This document shows positions 12,558 through 17,199 of a stretch of DNA of 17,199 nt, in pieces. The notes under the pieces were generated by a model, which was not told the DNA's origin, made no database searches, and saw nothing but the letters and a program-made list of their open reading frames with translations. The stretch spans positions 1-17,199 of the forward strand of contig CAMWTG010000019.1 in assembly GCA_947177115.1 (NCBI GenBank). The letters are read 5' to 3'. This stretch comes from an uncultured Clostridia bacterium. Lineage in GTDB: Bacteria > Bacillota > Clostridia > Oscillospirales > Oscillospiraceae. The stretch's first letter is position 1, and the number at the start of each line of letters is the position of its first letter. Made by a program: the position numbers and the translations under genes.

Positions 12558-14285
12558 ATGGGAACTGAAAGCTATACCGGCCGGATCAACCGCAAGCTGA
12601 ACAAGAAACTGCGGATCGTTGAGGTGGCCGCGGGCCGGGAAAAGGCCGATCTGGTGCTGAAAAACGCCGTGTACGTCAACGTCTTCTCCAATGAGCTGTG
12701 CCGCGGGGATATCGCCGTGGCGGAGGGGCTGATCGTGGGCATGGGCCAGTACAGCGGGGAGACGGAGTTCGATATGTCCGGCAGGCTGGTCCTCCCCGGC
12801 TTCATCGATGCCCACATCCATCTGGAGAGCGCCATGGTCTCCCCCAGGGAATTCGTCAAGGCCGTCCTCCCCCATGGCACCACCACCGTTGTCACCGACC
12901 CCCACGAGATTGCCAACGTCATGGGCGCAGATGGCGTGGAGTACATGCTCCAGGCCACCGAGGACCTGCCGGTGGACGTGCGCTTCATGCTGCCCTCCTG
13001 CGTCCCCGCCACGCCCATGGACGAGAGCGGCGCGGTGCTGGACTACCGGACCATCGATTCCTTCTACGACCACCCCCGGGTCCAGGGCCTGGCGGAGATG
13101 ATGAACTTCCCCGGCGTCATTGGCGCGGACCCCATGGTCATTGAGAAGATCGTGGCCGCCCAGGCCCACCACAAGAAAATCGACGGCCACGCCCCCGGCC
13201 TTTTGGGCAACGACCTCAACGCCTACATCGCCGCCGGGGTCTACTCCGACCACGAGTGCTCGGACCCCGCCGATGCCATCGCCAAGCTGGAGCGGGGCCA
13301 GTTCATCATGATCCGGGAGGGCACCGCCGCCCGGAACCTGCAGGCCCTGCTGCCCCTGCTGACGGAGAAGTACGCGGACCGGTGCATGTTCTGCTGCGAC
13401 GACAAGCACCCCAGCGACCTGCTGGAAAAGGGGCACATCGACTACAACGTGCGGGAGGCCATCCGCCAGGGGGTGGACCCCATCGTGGCGGTGAAGGTGG
13501 CCTGCCACCACGCGGCCCGGTACTTCCTGCTGAACAACCGGGGGGCCATCGCTCCCGGCTATCTGGCGGACTTCGTGGTCATTGACAATTTCCAGGATTT
13601 CAACATCCTGCAGGTGTTCAAAAAGGGCGTGGAGATGTACGATGGCAGGACCGTGAAGGACTTCCCCGCGCCGGAGATCGATCCCTACCTGACCCAGAAG
13701 GCCCACGACACCTTCCACCTGTCCCGCCTGACGGCGGAGGATTTCGCCGAGCGGCGCCCCCGGGGCATCATCGGCATGGTCCCCGGCGAGATCGTCACCG
13801 TGGACCAGGGCTATTCCGACCATATCGACCCGGAGTGGGACATCCTCAAAATCGCCGTCATCGAGCGGCACAAGCATACCCGCCATATCGGCACCGGCTA
13901 TCTCCAGGGCTACGGCCTTAAGCGGGGCGCGGTGGCCACCAGCGTCTCCCACGATTCCCACAACATCATCGTGGTGGGCGCCAACGAGGAGGACATGGCC
14001 GCCGCCGCCAACCGGGTGGCGGAAAACAAGGGCGGCATCGTGGTCATAGAGGATGGCCAGGTCAGGGGGGAGCTGGTCCTTTCCATCGCGGGCCTTATGA
14101 GCGATGATACCCTGGAGAACGTGAACCGGGCCCTGGAGGACGCCAAGGCCGCCGCCTTCGCCCTGGGGGTCAGCCGGGACATTGACCCCTTCATGACCCT
14201 CAGCTTCATGTCCCTGCCGGTGATCCCCACCCTGCGCCTGACCACCCGGGGCGTCATTGATGTGGCCAAGCAGCAGTACGTATAA
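12558..14285 (+). CDS. ade: Adenine deaminase
   Basis: This 575-residue cytosolic metallohydrolase of the amidohydrolase superfamily converts adenine to hypoxanthine and ammonia for purine salvage or breakdown. The metal-binding HxH is HIH at residues 86-88 in LPGFIDAHIHLESAMVSP, the usual motif of this enzyme. TDPHEIANVMG, the AGVYSDHEC segment and CCDDKHPSDLL (Asp281-Asp282) are further family landmarks. The C-terminal domain has SHDSHNIIVVG and ends with the family's LPVIPTLRLTTRGV. Length and domain order match B. subtilis and E. coli adenine deaminases. AAGGAGG (12544-12550) precedes the ATG. It is a single-gene unit. Together with the uracil permease and the hydantoinase it gives the window a nucleobase theme. 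Confidence 0.93.
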   Translation: MGTESYTGRINRKLNKKLRIVEVAAGREKADLVLKNAVYVNVFSNELCRGDIAVAEGLIVGMGQYSGETEFDMSGRLVLPGFIDAHIHLESAMVSPREFVKAVLPHGTTTVVTDPHEIANVMGADGVEYMLQATEDLPVDVRFMLPSCVPATPMDESGAVLDYRTIDSFYDHPRVQGLAEMMNFPGVIGADPMVIEKIVAAQAHHKKIDGHAPGLLGNDLNAYIAAGVYSDHECSDPADAIAKLERGQFIMIREGTAARNLQALLPLLTEKYADRCMFCCDDKHPSDLLEKGHIDYNVREAIRQGVDPIVAVKVACHHAARYFLLNNRGAIAPGYLADFVVIDNFQDFNILQVFKKGVEMYDGRTVKDFPAPEIDPYLTQKAHDTFHLSRLTAEDFAERRPRGIIGMVPGEIVTVDQGYSDHIDPEWDILKIAVIERHKHTRHIGTGYLQGYGLKRGAVATSVSHDSHNIIVVGANEEDMAAAANRVAENKGGIVVIEDGQVRGELVLSIAGLMSDDTLENVNRALEDAKAAAFALGVSRDIDPFMTLSFMSLPVIPTLRLTTRGVIDVAKQQYV

Positions 14286-14373
14286 AAAGGTGTTTTTTTC
14301 GAATCCACGGGCATACTTATCCTTACGGCAGAGCGCAGGGATTATCTATTTTGAGAACCTTTCGGATATGGGC

Positions 14374-14401
14374 TTGACATTTCTCTAAAACACGATATAA
14401 T
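14374..14401 (+). promoter_or_regulatory. degV promoter
   Basis: TTGACA (14374-14379) and TATAAT (14396-14401) are both perfect consensus boxes, separated by 16 bases. The start codon follows 35 bases later. This is one of the strongest promoters in the window. Confidence 0.85.
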
Positions 14402-14435
14402 CTAATTAACCATATTACGTAAGGTGGTTTTTTGA

Positions 14436-15269
14436 ATGACGTATAGATTAATTTGTGACAGCTGCACCGACCTGCCCACGGAGCTGGTGACAGACCCCCA
14501 TGTGACCAAGGTTCCCTTGAGCATCCATGTGGGCTCGGAGACGATCGTGGATGACGAGAATTTCTGTCAGACGGAGCTGCTGGATAAAATGCGCGCCTGG
14601 CACGATGCGCCCAAGACGGCGTGCCCCTCCCCTTCCATGTATCTGGAGCAGTTTCTGGACGAGGGGGACAACTACGTGGTCACCCTGTCCGGCCTGCTCT
14701 CCGGCTCCTACAACGCCGCCATGCAGGCCCGGGCCATCTACCGGGAGGAGGGCGGCAAGGGGAACGTCCATGTCTTTAACTCCCGCTCCGCCTCCTCGGG
14801 CCAGGCCCAGATCGCCCTGCTGGTCCGGGAGCTGACGGCCCGGCGGCTGCCCTTCGCCCAGGTGGTGGAGCAGGTGGAGGCGTATATCAGCGGAATGAAG
14901 ACCATGTTCGTGCTGGAAAATCTGGATAACCTGCGGAAAAACGGACGGCTGACCAGGATGCAGGCCCTGGTGACCGGCGCGCTGCGGGTGAAGCTGCTGT
15001 GCGGCGCTACGCCGGAGGGCGAGATCCAGAAGCTGGGGCAGGGCCTGTCCATCCGGCAGACCCTGGCGAAGATGGTCTCCCGGATGGCGGAGGATGCCGG
15101 TCATGTGGGCCGGCGGCTGGTCATTGCCCACTGCAACTGCCGGGAGCGGGCGGAGTATGTGCGGGATCTGATCCAGAAGAAGTGCCGGTTCGGCGAGATC
15201 CTGATCGTAGCCACCGGCGGTATTTCCACAGTATATGCCGATGATGGCGGGATCATCACGGCATACTGA
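14436..15269 (+). CDS. DegV family fatty-acid-binding protein
   Basis: This 277-residue cytosolic protein belongs to the DegV/FakB family, which binds a fatty acid and presents it to a FakA kinase so host or recycled fatty acids can be used for phospholipids. The N terminus LICDSCTDLPTEL is the SxxDLP hallmark. VTLSGLLSGSYNAAMQAR carries the conserved serine that contacts the fatty acid carboxylate. LENLDNLRKNGRLTRMQA is the family's LxxLxxxGR segment. Length is typical. AAGGTGG (14421-14427) precedes the ATG. No fakA is adjacent, which is common since genomes carry several degV genes. Confidence 0.9.
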   Translation: MTYRLICDSCTDLPTELVTDPHVTKVPLSIHVGSETIVDDENFCQTELLDKMRAWHDAPKTACPSPSMYLEQFLDEGDNYVVTLSGLLSGSYNAAMQARAIYREEGGKGNVHVFNSRSASSGQAQIALLVRELTARRLPFAQVVEQVEAYISGMKTMFVLENLDNLRKNGRLTRMQALVTGALRVKLLCGATPEGEIQKLGQGLSIRQTLAKMVSRMAEDAGHVGRRLVIAHCNCRERAEYVRDLIQKKCRFGEILIVATGGISTVYADDGGIITAY

Positions 15270-15296
15270 TACTTTTTCTTCAAGAAAAAGTATCAG
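15266..15296. repeat. Perfect A/T-rich hairpin, family B, copy 3, over the degV stop
   Basis: CTGATACTTTTTCTT (15266-15280) is the exact reverse complement of AAGAAAAAGTATCAG (15282-15296) around a single C. The degV stop codon TGA lies in the left arm. The stem matches the copy at 6353-6374. It may act as a 3' RNA end. Confidence 0.65.
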
Positions 15297-15331
15297 CCTG
15301 AGAAGCATCCGCCTTTTTGCCGCTTCTCAGG
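15297..15331. terminator. Second hairpin after degV
   Basis: CCTGAGAAGC (15297-15306) pairs perfectly with GCTTCTCAGG (15322-15331) directly behind the previous hairpin. There is no T run after it on either strand, so its role is uncertain. Confidence 0.4.
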
Positions 15332-15346
15332 GGCGCGGGTTGATAG

Positions 15347-15393
15347 AATACGGGACGGAAACAGCATCGAAATGTTTCCGTCCCGTATTTTGT
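15347..15393. terminator. Terminator between convergent degV and hydantoinase genes
   Basis: AATACGGGACGGAAACA (15347-15363) pairs perfectly over 17 bp with 15373-15389, with a 9-base loop. The plus-strand side is followed by TTTTG. It sits between convergent genes, 25 bases from the hydantoinase stop, and may work in both directions. Confidence 0.8.
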
Positions 15394-15417
15394 TCTGTTG
15401 AGATGCGGAGCAGTCTC

Positions 15418-16818
15418 TTATACCATTCCACCATTAGAACTGCAAGAAAAAGTGTGATTTTTTCCCCGGTGAATGAACTGCCCCCCGGTCTCCAGGACCC
15501 TGCCGCGGTCCACGGCCAGCCGCCCCCGGAGGTAGACCCGGGCAATGGAGCCCGCCGTCTTCCAGCCCTCATAGGGGGTGTAATCCACGTTCTGAAGCTG
15601 ATCCGCCGCCGTGATGACGCTGTCCGCCGTTGGATCGTAGACCACAATATCCCCATCGCTGCCCGGCGCAATGATCCCTTTCCGGGGCCAGCAGCCATAG
15701 AGTTTGGCAGGATTTTCGCAGAGGACCCGGCACATGTCCGCCGCTGTGATCCGTCCGGCCGCCACGCCGTGGGTATACAGCAGCACGCCCCGATGCTCCA
15801 CGCCGGGCAGACCGCCGGGGATCTTGGTGAAATCGTACTGTCCCACCCGCTTCTGGGCAGTGGTGAAGGAACAGTGGTCGGTGGCTACGGTGTCGATCTC
15901 TCCCTTTCGCAGGGCCTCCCACAGGGCATCCTGATCCGCCTTCTTCCGGATAGGCGGGGCGCAGACGAACTTTGCCGCCTCCATGTACTCCGGCCTATCG
16001 TAGACGCTGTCCTCCAGCAGCAGATAGTGGGGACAGGTCTCCGCGTAGACGGTCTGGCCCCGTCTCCGGGCGGCGCGGACCTCCTCCAGGGCCTCCCGGC
16101 AGGTGAGGTGGACAATAATCACCGGCACGTCCGCCAGCTGGGCCAGACGCAGCAGATGGCCCACCGCCTCCGCCTCCAGGGGTGCGGGCCGGGTACGGGG
16201 ATGGGAGGCGGGGGACAGCCGTCCGGCAGCCCGGGCCTCCGCCGTCAGGGCGCGGATCACGCCATCGTTTTCGCAATGGACCCCGGCAATGCCGCCGGCC
16301 TCTTTCAGGCGCAGGAGGGCGTGATACATGTCTCCCTCGGGGATCATCATGGCGGGATAGGTCATATACATTTTAAAAGAAGAAATACCCTGTGCCAGCA
16401 TTTCGCCGATTTCCCGGGAAATGCCCTCGTTCCAGTCATCGATGGTCATGTGGAAACCGTAGTCGCAGGCGGCGCGGCCCTCCGCTTTCCGCCGCCAGCG
16501 TTCCAGGCCGGCGGCCAGAGTTTCTCCCTTGTCCGGGGCGGCGAAATCCACCACCATAGTGGTCCCGCCCCGAAGGGCGGCGCGGCTGCCGGAGGCGAAG
16601 TCATCGGCGGTAATGGTGCCGCCCACCTCCAGGTCAAAGTGAGTGTGTCCATCAATGAAGCCGGGGAAGAGGAGTTTCCCGGCGCAGTCCACCACCTGGG
16701 CGTCTCCAACGGGGAGATGTTCGCCAACAGCGGACACCAGGCCCTTTTCCAGCAGCACGTCCGCCGCTGTCATCCCTTTGGCGGAGACAACGGTCCCGCC
16801 CTGCAGCAATGTACGCAT
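15418..16818 (-). CDS. hydA: Dihydropyrimidinase / D-hydantoinase
   Basis: This 466-residue cytosolic binuclear zinc amidohydrolase opens cyclic ureides such as dihydrouracil or hydantoins. All metal ligands are visible: His58 and His60 (DGHTHFD), the carbamylated Lys149 (SSFKMYMTYP), His181 (GVHCEN), His237 (VIIVHLTC) and Asp314 (ATDHCSF). Their spacing matches characterised dihydropyrimidinases. FPGFIDGHTHFDLEVGG and the C-terminal PRKGIIAPGSDGDIVVYDP are family signatures. The ATG at 16818 is preceded by AGGAGG; the frame is open 46 codons further, through the promoter. Substrate cannot be fixed by sequence: pyrimidine breakdown is one option, and purine or ureide use in gut Clostridia is another. 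No dihydropyrimidine dehydrogenase or ureidopropionase gene is nearby. Confidence 0.9.
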   Translation of the reverse strand: MRTLLQGGTVVSAKGMTAADVLLEKGLVSAVGEHLPVGDAQVVDCAGKLLFPGFIDGHTHFDLEVGGTITADDFASGSRAALRGGTTMVVDFAAPDKGETLAAGLERWRRKAEGRAACDYGFHMTIDDWNEGISREIGEMLAQGISSFKMYMTYPAMMIPEGDMYHALLRLKEAGGIAGVHCENDGVIRALTAEARAAGRLSPASHPRTRPAPLEAEAVGHLLRLAQLADVPVIIVHLTCREALEEVRAARRRGQTVYAETCPHYLLLEDSVYDRPEYMEAAKFVCAPPIRKKADQDALWEALRKGEIDTVATDHCSFTTAQKRVGQYDFTKIPGGLPGVEHRGVLLYTHGVAAGRITAADMCRVLCENPAKLYGCWPRKGIIAPGSDGDIVVYDPTADSVITAADQLQNVDYTPYEGWKTAGSIARVYLRGRLAVDRGRVLETGGQFIHRGKNHTFSCSSNGGMV

Positions 16819-16858
16819 AAGTAAGCGCCTCCTCTGAACAATTTGGTTGGTGAGGAAA

Positions 16859-16887
16859 AGTATACCATATTTTCCTCCGCTTATCCA
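16859..16887 (-). promoter_or_regulatory. Hydantoinase promoter
   Basis: On the minus strand, TGGATA (16887-16882) and TATACT (16864-16859) are separated by 17 bases. The ATG is about 40 bases downstream. The -35 is weak, leaving room for regulation. Confidence 0.6.
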
Positions 16888-16949
16888 GTGCGGCAGGCGG
16901 CGGGAGAAATATTTTTTCAAAAATTTATCAAAAATTCGCAAATCCGGTC

Positions 16950-16978
16950 TAGCCAAACGGGAAAAGATGGAGTATAAT
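16950..16978 (+). promoter_or_regulatory. Promoter of the gene running off the right edge
   Basis: TATAAT (16973-16978) is a perfect -10. TAGCCA (16950-16955), 17 bases upstream, is a poor -35. Transcription would begin near 16985, immediately before a structured leader. Confidence 0.55.
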
Positions 16979-16991
16979 CAAATCCGTATAA

Positions 16992-17047
16992 AGGCGGCAG
17001 GGGACGGGTCTGCCCTGCGGCAGGCTGCGTCCGGAGAAATGCCGCCT
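16992..17047 (+). promoter_or_regulatory. Nested-stem leader RNA structure
   Basis: Three nested perfect stems occur: AGGCGGCA (16992-16999) with TGCCGCCT (17040-17047), GGACG (17002-17006) with CGTCC (17028-17032), and CTGCC (17010-17014) with GGCAG (17019-17023). The structure would fill the start of the transcript and leave the AGGAGG at 17059-17064 free. It may be a stabilising 5' hairpin or a regulatory element. It matches no riboswitch I know. Confidence 0.5.
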
Positions 17048-17074
17048 AAAATTGAATTAGGAGGAACCCCTGTC

Positions 17075-17199
17075 ATGAGAAAGTGGAACAAGCTGCTGGC
17101 ACTGGTGCTGGCAATGGTCATGGTTTTCAGCCTGACCGTAACCGCGTTTGCGGAAGAGAACAAGGATGAGGGCACCCAGGATCCCGCCGCTGCCGACAC
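17075..17199 (+). CDS. Secreted protein, N-terminal part only (runs off the window)
   Basis: The first 41 codons are present. MRKWNKLLALVLAMVMVFSL, then TVTAFA, is a textbook Sec signal peptide with a likely cut after AFA, followed by an acidic, low-complexity start (EENKDEGTQDPAAAD). There is no lipobox cysteine in the visible part, so it is secreted or wall-attached rather than a lipoprotein. AGGAGG (17059-17064) lies 10 bases before the ATG. The product cannot be named from this fragment; the signal plus acidic linker is common in exported clostridial surface proteins. Confidence 0.75.
   Translation, partial: MRKWNKLLALVLAMVMVFSLTVTAFAEENKDEGTQDPAAAD

Noticed and set aside
12552..13961. 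A 469-codon minus-strand frame opposite adenine deaminase, and a 529-codon plus-strand frame opposite the hydantoinase
   Set aside because: Both are compositional shadows of strongly conserved amidohydrolases and show no family motif.

Overview
The window looks like a piece of chromosome from a GC-rich gut Firmicute, most likely of the order Oscillospirales (Flavonifractor/Lawsonibacter-like). This is an inference. It rests on strong AGGAGG ribosome sites and sigma-A type promoters in a roughly 60% GC background, a mix of clostridial families (BlaI/M56 pair, DegV, SecG, adenine deaminase, NrdG), and short GC-rich palindromes between genes of a kind I associate with that order. No rRNA, tRNA, CRISPR array, insertion sequence, integrase or phage gene was seen.

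Layout. Bases 1-230 hold a terminator of an upstream gene and a leader with an attenuator-like hairpin, followed by a uracil permease (228-1586). Bases 1746-3621 form a tightly overlapping three-gene operon: a BlaI-type repressor, an M56 (BlaR1-like) membrane metalloprotease without a penicillin-binding sensor, and a small secreted protein. Then come secG (3871-4110), a lipoprotein joining a solute-binding module to a 5'-nucleotidase C-terminal-like module (4444-6240), and a MATE exporter overlapping a small macro-domain-like gene (6402-8113). These are followed by a two-TM conserved protein (8362-8724), and a TetR regulator overlapping a polytopic membrane protein (8853-10095).

The right third has a minus-strand chemotaxis-transducer-like protein (10239-11498) diverging from nrdG (11752-12243), adenine deaminase (12558-14285), DegV (14436-15269), and a minus-strand dihydropyrimidinase/hydantoinase (15418-16818). 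It ends with the start of a secreted protein behind a structured leader (17075-end).

How the genes fit together. Uracil permease, adenine deaminase and dihydropyrimidinase/hydantoinase all act on nucleobases, and the 4444 lipoprotein carries a nucleotidase-like fold. They are separate transcription units, so a shared pathway is only suggested. The most interesting candidate system is the BlaI-M56-small secreted protein operon. Its sensor end and third gene are clearly AT-richer than the protease core, as if a sensor/ligand cassette had been exchanged. The intergenic regions also hold two families of dispersed palindromic repeats, including an ~87 bp element present twice in opposite orientation.
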